A stretch of 64,000 nucleotides of DNA, from positions 24,868,101 through 24,932,100 of the forward strand of contig CM064632.1 of the NCBI GenBank assembly GCA_032717465.1, written 5' to 3'. This document shows, one piece after another, positions 20,482 to 32,396 of this stretch. The DNA is from Coenobita brevimanus (lineage: Eukaryota; Arthropoda; Malacostraca; Decapoda; Coenobitidae). The position numbers were made by a program, and so were the translations under genes. A model generated the notes under the pieces. It worked only from the letters and a program-made list of their open reading frames with translations. It made no database searches and had not been told where the DNA came from. How positions within the stretch are numbered: position 1 is the stretch's first letter; every line of letters starts with the position of its first letter.

Positions 20482-20530
<49 letters not shown>
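20482..20530. repeat. (CT)n microsatellite
   Basis: About 24 CT units. Confidence 0.95.
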
Positions 20531-20533
<3 letters not shown>

Positions 20534-20636
20534 TCACATTACTGTCTCCACATTATAACTTTGGACAAAACTGCCAGCCAATTGCATTTTCAGATTTATC
20601 TTCGTTTGATATTAGATTTTGAGAACTTGTAAGAGG

Positions 20637-21137
20637 CTGTGGTGGTGGTGATGGTGGTGGTGAAGGTAGTGATGGTACTTGTGGTTGTGAAGGTAGTGTT
20701 GGTAGTTGTGGTGGTGGTGGTGGTGGCGAAGGTAGTTGTGGTGATGGTGGTGAAGGTAGTGATGTAGTTGTGGTGGTGGTGAAGGTAGTGATGTAGTTGT
20801 GGTGGTGGTGAAGGTAGTGGTGGCAGTTGTGGTGGTGGTGAAGGTAGTGATGGTAGTTGTGTTGATGGTGGTAAAGGTAGTGATGTAGCTGTGGTGGTGG
20901 TGAAGGTAGTGATGTAGTTGTGATGGTGGTGAAGGTAGTGGTGGCAGTTGTGGTGGTGGTGAAGGTAGTGATGTAGTTGTGATGGTGGTGAAGGTAGTGA
21001 TTTGGTTGTGATGGTGGTGAAGGTAGTGATGTAGTTGTGATGGTGGTGAAGGTAGTGATGATAGTTGTGGTGATGGTGGTGAAGGTAGTGATGGCAGTTT
21101 TGGTGGTGGTGAAGGTAGGATTGGTGGTTGTGGTAAT
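20637..21137. repeat. GTGGTGGTGAAGGTAGTGAT minisatellite
   Basis: About 500 bp of 27-30-bp units, consensus GTGGTGGTGAAGGTAGTGAT(G)TAGTTGT. The minus strand gives a His/Thr-rich open frame (HYLHHHHNYITTFTT) that is only the translated repeat. Confidence 0.92.
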
Positions 21138-21975
21138 GAATAATGCTTAGAGCTAACAAGAACAATATACTCTATCTCGTCTGTGAATAATAATGCCTAG
21201 GAAAAACAAGAATAAAGGTAAAAGTTACGTCCTGGTGCTGAAGTAATCAAGCTCAATTTCATGGGTTCATCTACATAATAAAGTCATTAAAACCGATCAT
21301 AACAATTAACATCGCCAGTACGGTGACGGTTTTCATTCCATTTTGATATTAAAATTTGGATTTTTTTTTTTTTTTCCGTTTTTGAGAGTCCCTTTGAGCT
21401 GGTACCAGCGCGATTGATGACAACATTATTAGTTTATTCTTTATCTGCACATGATTTTATTCACCTTAGGATTGGTTACACGTATTAAAGGAGGTATGTG
21501 AAGGCTGCGTCTACCCTGTTCTTTTCCAAAAGTCTCTTTGTTGTAGTAGCAAAAACAAAAATCAACCCTGCATCATTTGACTGAAGGGGTCGCTACATCA
21601 CCACGTTGACATAATTCTTTTTTTATCGGTGCTTCCTTCAGACGGATTTATTAAGCTAAAAGACTACTACTACTACTTACAATCCCATCACTAATTAAAA
21701 TCCTTCACAGCTTGAATAATATCGTCTCCAGTTAACAAGAGTAAAAAGAAATCTGATCATAGGAGTTGAGGAGCTCACGTTTATGGGATCCATTTGCATA
21801 TTAATATAGACATTTATGATCATTATTAATATCCAGCTCATCAGATCTTGGGCTTAGACGAGGCTTAGTGGAATAGGAGTTGATGTGGCCCACAAAATAC
21901 AGCGTAAAGGTTTGTGGTGGTGGTGTGGTGGTGGTGGTGGTAGCAGCAGTAGTGGTGGTGGGCAGGCGTTGCAGA
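21138..21975. other. No gene seen
   Basis: Unique-looking AT-rich DNA with poly(T) at 21361-21375 and a GGTGGTGGTGTGGTGG patch at 21915-21960. The strings near 21730 and 22170 (ATCGTCTCCAG and ATCGTCTGGAGG) recur at 33670, which may be remnants of an old repeat. Confidence 0.35.
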
Positions 21976-21976
21976 A

Positions 21977-21978
<2 letters not shown>

Positions 21979-22011
<33 letters not shown>
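21979..22011. repeat. (GT)n microsatellite
   Basis: About 16 GT units. Confidence 0.9.
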
Positions 22012-22013
<2 letters not shown>

Positions 22014-22728
22014 AAAATGTCTTGTAAATTTGGAGCATATTTTGCATAGACGTTGAATAATGGGTTGGAAAGAGGCGATGGTGAGTGCAGATCCATGGAA
22101 GGTCAACGCTATACGAAGTGGAAGGACTTGCTGTAGCTTCCATTAACCAAGTCATTACAAGAGTTGTCCCTTGAGCTGAACTAAATCGTCTGGAGGTAGC
22201 CTTAACCTTGCATTAAAAATCTGAAATTAGCACATTGACTGCAGTGACTTCCTTTTGCAGTTATTCTTGTTGCAACAGAAGATTGTACTCAACTTAGGGG
22301 CGTCTTGTACTACTGAATACATTAAGGGACACGATATCTTGAAAACTATTAAGATACAGGATCTTGAAAACTCTTATACTGAAAACTCTTAAGTTGAACG
22401 ATATCAGTGGAGATAGGGGGGGAAAGTATGTTTTGGAAGTCAAGTACCAACCAAAAGCTTTTTCCTTTTTAATTCTTGCCACCGTCAGGCTATCTTATTA
22501 GGCGTAGGAGAAAGAAGTTAACCCCGGGGAAGGTTTGCATATACAGACCGAATGTATTTCTGAAATATTATCTAATTACAGAGATGCCTGAGAGTGTTGA
22601 TACTGTCTCCATTAACAAAGTTATGACAACCCTAGTGTTCTGTTCCACCTAACGCATTTTGAATTTACTCATGTGAGCGAGTGTAGAAATGCCTGGGGGT
22701 GTTAATTACTGTAGTGATTCATTTACAG

Positions 22729-22731
<3 letters not shown>
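22012..22731. other. No gene seen
   Basis: Mixed sequence with a local triplication of GATATCTTGAAAACTATTAAG-like strings at 22330-22400. Confidence 0.35.

Positions 22732-22803
<72 letters not shown>
22732..22803. repeat. (GT)n microsatellite
   Basis: About 36 GT units; followed at 22887-22914 by (ATAG)n and at 22971-22995 by poly(T). Confidence 0.95.
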
Positions 22804-22805
<2 letters not shown>

Positions 22806-22882
22806 CTGAGGTGTAAGGAAAAGTAGTAATGGAAAATGTTATCCTGTATGCTCTCAGCTTGTCTTCTACCTGCAGGGATGCT

Positions 22883-22915
<33 letters not shown>

Positions 22916-23004
22916 GGGGGAATAAGCTATCTCGATTAAGTTCTTCTCTATATACTCAAGGTAACAGAACTTTTTTTTTTTTTTTTTTTTTTTTTAAGAT
23001 CAGT

Positions 23005-23324
23005 AGGTCAATGGCTAATGTCACGTGGCAAGGTCAGCTTCAGTTTTTCTCCGAATTACAAAAAAAAAAAAAAAAACGTGGAAGTGTTAAGTGTAAAACA
23101 CGAATGAAGGGCTTCAGCTTTTTAATCAATCAGTCAAATGTCAGTGTAATAAAGAAAGGTCAGATGTCTCGGGGCAAGGTCAACACAAATAAGCTTTTTA
23201 GGTGTCATGCAGGAATGAAGTAATTGGCTTTTGAGAGCAGCTGGTGAAAGATCAAGGGCACAGGGCAAGGTCAGATATTCGGACTTTATACTAACTGTTG
23301 CTTCTGGTATTGTTGTTGTTGTTA

Positions 23325-23370
<46 letters not shown>

Positions 23371-23411
23371 ACCTGCGACTCGCGAAGAAAGAGCAGGTAT
23401 TATGTTTTGGT

Positions 23412-23467
<56 letters not shown>

Positions 23468-23670
23468 ACAAATTAACCCAAAAAGTGTTCAGCTGATTTT
23501 AACCAAGCATGGTGGTTAGGATATGTCGTAGGTCAGTCACAGGCCAAAATTGACTTAAACGGTTTTAACCCACTTTGACCAAATGTAGTGATAAAAGCTG
23601 ATGGTAAGGAGTGACTGGAGCGATACCACTTTGAAAACAATCCGTCAGGGGTCAAGGTCACAGTAGCATT
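23005..23670 (+). repeat. GGCAAGGTCA/TCAAGGTCA repeat family, copy 1
   Basis: Degenerate units of about 100-130 bp, each with GTCA..GGCAAGGTCA.C and a run of TTTTAACCNNNTTTGACCAA. Clear motif hits lie at about 23027, 23155, 23265, 23530 and 23650. The array is interrupted by (TAT)n at 23313-23368 and (GT)n at 23413-23465. The same family forms 44010-44830. Confidence 0.65.
23313..23465. repeat. (TAT)n and (GT)n microsatellites
   Basis: TTA/TAT trinucleotides at 23313-23368 and GT dinucleotides at 23413-23465. Confidence 0.9.
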
Positions 23671-24672
23671 AGGAGACGTCACGGCTGTAGTCGAATATAA
23701 AAATTTGTGTGGTATTTCACTTTTCCTTCACATTCCTTTCCGTTAACTAAGATTCCGAAAATATGAGAGACTTCAACTGTTTCTTAGGCCTTTGATCATG
23801 GTCTTTGGTATTTAGCGTCACTGAGGAAGCGGCAGATGTGCTCTAAATGTGCAATAGACGCAGTGGAGTAGAAATCACCCTTTGCCCCTGAATGTACATG
23901 TAATTATTGAAGTTATGTAGAATGAGTGTAGCCAAAGAAGAAGAGTGACAGAAGAGTCAGATAGTGAGGAGGTGCATTTCAGGGAATGCAATAAGTGTTG
24001 GGGCAATGCCTCTTTTATCCTTAGGACGCGACATCTGTTACACAGTTGCTGCCACCAGACGGTTTTCTGGAGCTGTGGAAAAATCTATTATAGTGTAGGT
24101 TTTGACGAGAGCTTCAACTTACCCATCAAGCACCAAGACTCTCCCATAAACTGAATGCTACTGTGAAAGACGAGGCATAATTAGGTATATTAGGATAAAG
24201 TTTGTTTAATATAATGGCCTTGCATGATGAAGCGAGGGGAAGGCAACCTCATTATTTTTTTGCGATTATTTCTTGAGTACGAGACGAAAATGAAATGCAT
24301 CTAGCCTCTTTATATCATAGCAACTACAATAAGCAATGCGGGATGCAAGCTGAGCAAATATGATATCCACACATGTTCCATAAGTGTCTGTTGAAGATTT
24401 TGGGCTTGCCTTTCCCTTTGCAGCTTTAGCCTTGATCAGTGAGACTATTTTAGGAGATGCAGCTTTAAGTACAATTGAATACTGAAGCTATCGGATGGAC
24501 TGGGCATTATATGAATTAAGGGAGACGTGGTGTATTAACAGATTGACCCCCATGTTGGCGTGTGTTGGAACAAAGGCAGTGAGGCATGTTTAGACGCGTT
24601 TGGGATACCTTTCTTGCCGCTGACGGAGACAGTGATGTTCACACCTACTCGTTCAAGGGAAGCTATCTAATT

Positions 24673-24674
<2 letters not shown>
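23671..24674. other. No gene seen
   Basis: A kilobase of apparently unique, mildly AT-rich DNA. The 69-codon plus-strand frame at 23945 has no recognisable feature. Confidence 0.35.

Positions 24675-24740
<66 letters not shown>
24675..24740. repeat. (CT)n(CA)n compound microsatellite
   Basis: CT run joined to a CA run. Confidence 0.95.
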
Positions 24741-24742
<2 letters not shown>

Positions 24743-25033
24743 TTTAAGATAAGTTAGAGAAAAAGGATTACAGAGGTCTTTCCCAGGTAAACAAAAGAAT
24801 GTTTAACCCCTTCAACCCAAGGACGTGGTGCTGGAGAGGGACACCTTCACGTAGGGGCACCGATTTACCCTGGCTGCTGCCCTGCTTGGTTAAGCAAACG
24901 TCCCTCAACCACTTCCCTATCCTCCGAAATGAAGATGGTGGACTACAGGAGAAAGGAAGCTTAAGCCTGAAGTCTACAAGCTTGGGGAAACACCAAAATC
25001 AACAGCAAACAAATAATAAAACATAACAAAAAC

Positions 25034-25035
<2 letters not shown>

Positions 25036-25095
<60 letters not shown>

Positions 25096-25152
25096 CATAT
25101 GCCCATAGACATACGCACACGTCGAACAAAGTATTATTTTGTTTGCGCATGC

Positions 25153-25215
<63 letters not shown>
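25036..25215. repeat. (AC)n - 60-bp spacer - (GT)n inverted microsatellite
   Basis: About 56 bp of AC and about 62 bp of GT in opposite polarity. Confidence 0.92.
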
Positions 25216-25217
<2 letters not shown>

Positions 25218-25276
25218 GCATGCGGTATTGTATTCAATATATATATATGTGTATATGTGTGTGTATATATGTGTGT

Positions 25277-25375
25277 GTTCTTACCTTCAATTGTTCTTAC
25301 CTAATTGTATCTTTACAGTGAATGAGTCAAGCTCATACTGTCCCGTGTCTTTAAACCATATTTATCGTGACTTTC
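25277..25375 (-). repeat. CR1/L2-like LINE 3' end, severely truncated copy
   Basis: GTTCTTACCTAATTGTATCTTTACAG and AATGAGTCAAGCTC.TACTGTCCCGTGTC and AAACCATATTTATCGT match the 3' end of the LINE at 39715-43870 almost base for base. Both copies abut a (GT)n tract on the side of the LINE's 3' tail. Confidence 0.88.
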
Positions 25376-25386
25376 TATCTGTAAAT

Positions 25387-25396
25387 TTGTGTGTGT

Positions 25397-25440
<44 letters not shown>
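25387..25440. repeat. (GT)n microsatellite
   Basis: About 26 GT units beside the LINE tail. Confidence 0.95.
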
Positions 25441-26464
<1,024 letters not shown>

Positions 26465-27112
26465 AAAGACTTTGGATGGTGTGTTATGAGTAATGTTATG
26501 AGAGATGCTGGTCTATGAGTGATGGTGAATTACGAGAGATGGTGCGTTATAAGAGATGGTGTGTTATGAGTAATGCTGGTCTGTGAATCATGATGGTCTA
26601 TGAGTGATGATGGGTGATGAGTGATGCTGGTCTGTGAGTGATGGTGGATTATGAGAGATGGTGGGTTATGAGAGGTGGTGCCTTATGAGTGATGTTGGTC
26701 TGTGAATGATGATTCGTATGAGTGATGGTGGGTTATGAGTAATGGTGAGTTATGAGTGGTGTAGGCTTATGAGTGATGCTGCTCTATGAGTGATGGTGGG
26801 TTATGAGTGATGGTGGCTTATAAGTAATGTTGGGTAATGAGTGATGCTGGGTTTTGAGAAATGTTGGGTTATGGGAGATGGTGGATTATGAGTGATGGAG
26901 GGTTTGGGAGATGGTGGGTTATGAGTGATGGTGGGTTGTGAGTGATGGTGGGTTGTGAGTGATGGTGGGTTGTGAGTGATGGTGGGTTATGTGAGATGGT
27001 GGGTTGTGTGAGATGGTGGGTTATGTGAGATGGTGGGATATGTAAGATGGTGGGTTATGAGAAATACTGGGTTGTGAGAGATGGTGGGTTATGAATAATG
27101 ATTTTATTTTTA
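26465..27112. repeat. GAGTGATGGTGGGTTAT minisatellite, left part
   Basis: About 40 degenerate units of 16-17 bp (GAGTGATGGTGGGTTAT). The array resumes at 29220 beyond the LINE. Confidence 0.92.
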
Positions 27113-29219
27113 ATAGATAATGAACGGAGGAAGGAAAAACAAAGGAAAAATAATAAGTCCATGTGCCTAAAGGCATCCTCCATTCATGAAATATTTATAA
27201 CAACTGGATTTAAATTGAAGTGGATTAAATGTTTGTGGGAAGCAACTCCCAGGAGATGAATTCCAGAGAGTAGTTGTTCTGAGGATATATGAATTTTGAT
27301 AGGCAGAGTTCTGCATTGCGGGGGAAAGAGTGTGAGTTCATGAGCGCTCCCAGCTGCCCGAGTATTCCGGGAGAAAATGTGAAGGGAAGGCACAATTGAA
27401 GCCAGTTCGTCAGAGCACTTACGGTAAAAATATTTATATAATAATGCTAAAGAAGCAACATCTCTACGTACTGATAATGGAGGATGGTCCTGCGTAATGG
27501 CAGGATTGTTGATTAATCTAATGGCTTTATTTTGAATTTTGTCCAACTGCCTCAGTGCAACCGTTCCACATCCACTCCACAGTGGTGAACAGTATTCGAT
27601 CTGAGAACGCACTTGACTTTTGTATATTGTGGCCATCTGCTCGGCAGTGAAGAACTCACGAACTCTGTACATAAGTCCCAATTTTTAGAAGCATTTTTAG
27701 CAAGGGATTTAACATAAGCTGTCCAGCATAGGTTGAGGTTTAGAGCAACACCTAGGATATCAATTGTAGTGGATATGGGAATATTGACATATTTTAAAAT
27801 TATGTGAGAGTCTGAGGGATTCTTTCTGTTGGAGAAATTAATGTACTTAGTTTTCTGAGCATTAAATGAGACCAGATTTGTTTGTCCCAATTGATTAATT
27901 TTAGAAAGGTCCTGGTTCAGAGAAATTGCTGTGCTTATTTGGGAATTTATAATATCAGATTATGTAAAGAAGGTACTAAATGTGAAAGAACTATGAAGGG
28001 TCGAGTCATCAGCATAAGAGTGTATTGGCCGTGAGTGACAGATAGGAGGTCATTTATATGGAATGAGAAAAGATGTGGGTTATGCGTAACCTGATCCTTG
28101 AGGTACGCCAGCATTTTATGGAATCAAACTGAGAATAAATTCCACCTACCATGACCCGTATTTTTCTATTATGAAGGTAATGAAGAAATTAGAGGAACCA
28201 GTGAGATCTTAGACACAGCATGGCCCAGTGCTATACTCTGTCAAATGATTTTGAAATATCAAGTGCTGCTGTGTAAGCTTCAATGTGTTGGTCTGTTGTT
28301 TTCTTTAATCTGATGAGTAAGAAAGACAAAGAATGTCTACAGTTGAACGTTCTTGTCTAATTCCATACTGTGAACGTTCTTGTCTAAATCCATACTGCCG
28401 ACTTCATTGATTAATTTATTGGATTTCTAGGTGCTTGACTGTGTGTTTGTTAATTAGTGTCTCAAAAACTTTACTGGAGAACGTGGAAGTTATTGCACTA
28501 TGGTCTATAGTTTTTAGAAACAGGATGGGTTATTTTGCTTCTTTCCAAGAGGCTGAAAAACTTGAGGTACGGATGGTTAAGCGTGGAAAAATTGCCAATA
28601 CAGGAAACAACAAGCAAGAGCAATTTTTAAGCATCATTGATGGAATTCATCTGGACCTGTAGCTTTGTCTGCTGAGAGACTCTGTAATACAGCTTGTACG
28701 TATCTGGTGTGAATCATGAAAGGAGGTGTTTGAGGGGAACCAAAATCAAGTACAGGAACATTGTGATTTTCTGTTTAGTGTTTAGTTTGTTGAAAAAGTG
28801 TCAACAAGAAGGTTGGGCTTTTCCAAGCGTGGGTCACTTACTCGATTTCAGTTGGGGGACTGTAAAGCGTGGAATGGAAGAGGTGGTAGTGAAGTTAGTT
28901 TTGAAATGAATTAAGGGTTGACCAGAATATTTTGTTATCATTTGGGTTGTTTAGTAGTTTGTTAGCTTGTCTATGTAGAAAATTTTATTTGGCATGGTTT
29001 CTGATATTTCTATAATAATTAAAGGCTTCTTTGGTTATGGTCCTAGTATAAGTGTTATAGGCTATTGTTTTATGTTCTGTTACTCTAGCACAATTGTGGT
29101 CAAACCATTTAGGAGAAATGCATCTTTTTCTGTAACTATGATGGGGAATGAATGTTTCCATGCCGACAGTAATGAAATCCTGTATGTGGCCCAATGTGGA
29201 ATTTGCATCTTGGGAGAAT
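27113..29219 (-). pseudogene. Decayed jockey-like LINE, 5'-truncated
   Basis: Minus-strand pieces in the correct order: an endonuclease-RT linker (28985-29194, with SGMET-like GMETFIPHH and KWFDHNC), RT finger fragments, an AALDISKSFDRV motif near 28250, GVPQGS-like text near 28100 followed by the catalytic YADDST box near 28010, FNAQKTKYINFSNRK with DILGVALN (27700-27880), and the C-terminal YKSQVRSQIEYCSPLWSG, LDKIQNKAIRLI and LSVRRDVASLALLYKYFYRKCSDEL (27300-27650). The order and motifs fit a jockey-group element. Endonuclease is missing and stops and frameshifts are numerous, so it is dead. The minisatellite lies on both sides, which marks the insertion site. Confidence 0.85.
28322..28400. 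repeat. 33-bp tandem duplication inside the LINE
   Basis: GAACGTTCTTGTCTAA.TCCATACTG occurs twice in direct succession (about 28345 and 28373). Confidence 0.8.
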
Positions 29220-29775
29220 GATGATGGACTATGAGTGATGATGGGTTATGAGTGATGATGGGCTGTAAGTGATAGGTTATGAGTGATGATGGGCTATGAG
29301 TGATGATGAACTATGAGTGATGATGGACTGTGAGTGATGATGGGTTATGAGTGAGGACAGGCTATGAGTGATGTTGGGCCATGAGTGATGATGGGCGAGT
29401 GATGTAAAGCAGTAGGATGATGGACTATGAGTGATGATGGACTATGAGTGATGGGTTATGAGTGATGATGGACTATGAGTGATGATAGGCTGTGGAGTGA
29501 TGTTAAGCAGTGAATGACGATGGGTTATGAGTGATGATGAAGTGAGGAGGATGGCCATGAGTGATGATGGGCCATGAGTGATGATGAGTTATAAGTGATG
29601 ATAACAGGTGATAATGGGACATGAGTGATGATGGGATATGAGTGATGATGGGTTATGAGTGTTGATGGGCTGAGTGATGATGGGTTATGAGTGATGATGG
29701 GCTATGAGTGATGATGGGTTGAGTGATGATGGGCTATTAATGATGATGGGCTATGGATGATGAGTTATGAGATGG
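29220..29775. repeat. GAGTGATGATGGGTTAT minisatellite, right part
   Basis: Same unit family as 26465-27112 but with GATGATGG dominating over GATGGTGG, so the two sides were homogenised separately or differed before the LINE inserted. Confidence 0.9.
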
Positions 29776-29779
29776 TGAA

Positions 29780-30304
29780 TTATGAGCAATCAAGCCAACC
29801 AGCAAGCCAATCAACCAGACAGTCAAACCAACACACCCCGTCGTATCCCGGATCACAGCCAGTCTCCCGTTCCGTGATTCGTGATGCACCCAGGTTCCGG
29901 GCCCCAGATGACACCCCTCCTCACATCCCGAAAGGGTCAAGCCTTCCCCGTTCCGCGACCATCCAGCAACGAAGCCAACCAAACCGGTCAGTCCAATCAA
30001 TCTGACAACCAACCAACCAACATTCCCCGTCACATCCCGGATCACAGCCAGTCTCCCGTTCCGTGATTTGTGGTACACCTAGGTTCCGGGCCCCAGATGA
30101 CACCCCTCCTCACTTCCCAGAGCGATCAAGCCTTCCCCGTTCCGCGACCATCCAGCACCCAAGCCAAGGAGGCAGTCAACTAACCTAGACAATCAACCTG
30201 ACAACCAAGCCAGACAAGCAACCAGACAACCAAGCCAGACAAATCAACCAACCAACAACCCCTTCGCATCCTGGATCACAGCCAGTCTCCCGTTCCGTGA
30301 TTCG
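29780..30304. repeat. 190-235-bp tandem satellite with AACC-rich linkers
   Basis: The core GGATCACAGCCAGTCTCCCG, then TTCCGTGATT and CACCCAGGTTCCGGGCCCC, recurs with GATCACAGCC at 29851, 30040 and 30274. Linkers are CCAACCAA/CAGACAACCAAGC microsatellite-like and vary in length. The core is GC- and CpG-rich, unlike its surroundings. The array runs into an assembly gap. Confidence 0.92.
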
Positions 30305-30404
30305 NNNNNNNNNNNNNNNNNNNNNNNNNNNNNNNNNNNNNNNNNNNNNNNNNNNNNNNNNNNNNNNNNNNNNNNNNNNNNNNNNNNNNNNNNNNNNNNN
30401 NNNN
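30305..30404. other. Assembly gap (100 N)
   Basis: Exactly 100 Ns, a conventional placeholder for a gap of unknown size, within the tandem satellite. Confidence 0.98.
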
Positions 30405-30923
30405 TCCTCAACGAAAACAACGGCCATTTAAAGAGTAAGTATTTGAAATCATTCAAAGCCCTGTTATACTCAATGACCTCCTCCAACATAATACTCCTGA
30501 CTTAAGGGTTCTGAATGCTAACGTGATAGTTAAGTTAGCTTAAGGAGTAAGCAGCAAAAAATCCCAAGACTTTTTTTCGACTTTGGCGAAGCTACGATGA
30601 TATGCTTCGGACTGCCAGAGGATTACTGATTTAGCTTTTTGGTGATGGTGGGCGACACACATTCGTGGGCGAATTCTTTGGCTTTATTATTGGTTGTTGT
30701 TATTCCTTTTCTTTGGAATTTTCCTCTTCCCATTCTTTTCTTGTACTGTACCCCACACCTTCTTCGCCCTCCTTTCAACTCCTCCCCCACTACACCATGT
30801 CCTCCACCTTTCACTCCCCCTCCTATTCCTCCACTACCTTCTATCACATTTCAAATTTATATATATATTTTTTGTAACAATGTTTACAGCTAAGGTATCA
30901 AATGCCTCTACTACCCCTCACCT

Positions 30924-30961
<38 letters not shown>

Positions 30962-31140
30962 TTCCACACACCTTCACGGTATTTACAGTACTTATATAAA
31001 TCTTTTCTATCAGTATTTATAACCTACATATGTAGATAAACTTAAGTCATATATTTTCCCTAGTGTTATTTCTAACTCACCTTTATACTATTTCCTTAGA
31101 TTTTATATCATATACACATATATATATATAGATATATATT
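30405..31140. other. No gene seen; pyrimidine-rich patches
   Basis: C/T-rich DNA at 30710-30850, poly(T) at 30927-30957, (TA)n near 31115-31140. Open frames over the pyrimidine tract are Pro/Ser/Phe-rich artefacts. Confidence 0.4.
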
Positions 31141-31141
31141 T

Positions 31142-31371
31142 TTTCATTCATTCATTGCCAGACGCCATGTATCCCAAACAGGGTGGCCAAGGGCTTAGAG
31201 TTAATTGTTTTACAGGGAGGGGCACTAATCCTCCGCCAACCCCACTTGACACATGAGGAGAACGTTATGCCAACAGCATCTGGTGTTCCCAGGCAGTCAC
31301 CCATCCAAGTACTAACCAGACCCAACAGTGCTTAGCAGCGATGATCGGACGGGAAGCAGTGTACTCAACGT

Positions 31372-31375
<4 letters not shown>
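31142..31375 (-). repeat. 5S rRNA-derived SINE (SINE3-like)
   Basis: On the minus strand 31375 to about 31269 reads like 5S rRNA lacking its first 10 bases: CCACGTTGAGTACAC, CCGTCCGATCATCG, then the internal promoter region AAGCACTGTTGGGTCTGGTTAGTACTTGG-like (A box, IE, C box) and GGGTGACTGCCTGGGAACACC. A 5S-unrelated tail of about 120 bp follows and ends GGATACATGGCGTCTGGCAATGAATGAATG. A real 5S gene would end after the GCTGTTGGC stem. Its 3' tail (GGCCACCCTGTTTGGGATA and GGCGTCTGGCA) resembles the terminal block of the RTE-like LINE tails at 4310 and 5000. Confidence 0.85.

Positions 31376-31446
<71 letters not shown>
31376..31446. repeat. (AT)n microsatellite
   Basis: About 35 AT units abutting the 5' end of the 5S-derived SINE. 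Confidence 0.95.
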
Positions 31447-31450
<4 letters not shown>

Positions 31451-32396
31451 ATTTCTCCTACATATTACTTTCAACACCTTATGATATTCACTTCAGTTAC
31501 CGGTATTTACCATATCCGGTTCATATATCAAGCTCATCTGTATAATGTCCAACTTAAATTGTATTGATATTTTCTTCTACTAGTTTTGTGCCAAATTCCC
31601 TTGCATAATATCTACTCCAGAGTATATTAATATTCTTCCTACTGGTATCAATACTTCTCCAGCATTTGCAACACTTGCGCTTTTACTGCTTCCTTAAAAT
31701 TAATAGTTTTTCCCTACCACTGTTATGAACTTTACTATATTCTTCCCTTGACTAACACATTATTTTTTCTACAATTATACCCAACTCTCAGCAATAACAT
31801 TCAATTTAATTACACTTTTACTACTATTTCCAACTTACGTTAACAATATTTACTTAGGTTAGATTTATTCTTCCTCTTACTCTATTTCCAGTTCACCACT
31901 ATATTTGCACCTGAATATAAACAGTATTTTCCTACCAGTGTTTCTATCTCGCCTGTATAACATGTTGCTTGGATTATTTTTGTCGACAATAGTGCATTCA
32001 ATTCAACATGACCCAGATTTTCGTCCCTTTTCCAGCTTATTTCACGTACCTCAGTGAGAGAGAAATAGACAACACTACGGTTCTCCATTTTTTCCAATGC
32101 ACTTCTTTGTGACTAGCATCTTGTTCTAGTGTCAATCTCATATTACAATTCAGCATTCCCAGATCAAGAGGTGGTACTTTTGAGCCAAGTTAAAGTACAG
32201 CAAACATATTTTTCTATCCGAGCCACTTTTCTCAACTCAAATAGCTCATCTCAAGTAGCCCCCATTCTTCCATCAACTCTGTCCCAATTTCGCTGGCCTA
32301 TTTTTTTCCCAGCTTCTTTTTTCCCACCTATTATTTCCCCAGACATTAGGCAGCTCAAGAAACGTCTGATCCTGTCCCTGGCAGCTAAGACGGAGA
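31447..32396. other. No gene seen
   Basis: AT-rich DNA with many short ACTATTTCC.AC / ATATTCTTCC strings recurring every 50-80 bp (31460-31900), suggesting an ancient degenerate tandem repeat. Confidence 0.4.

Noticed and set aside
20596..21165. 189-codon His/Thr-rich ORF
   Set aside because: Direct translation of the GTGGTGGTGAAGG minisatellite.
29836..30304. CRISPR-like regular repeats
   Set aside because: Eukaryotic context, long unequal units, degenerate linkers; ordinary satellite. The same applies to 37880-38165 and 38476-38800.
31269..31375. Functional 5S rRNA gene
   Set aside because: Lacks the first bases and the paired terminal stem, and has a SINE-type tail; derived SINE instead.
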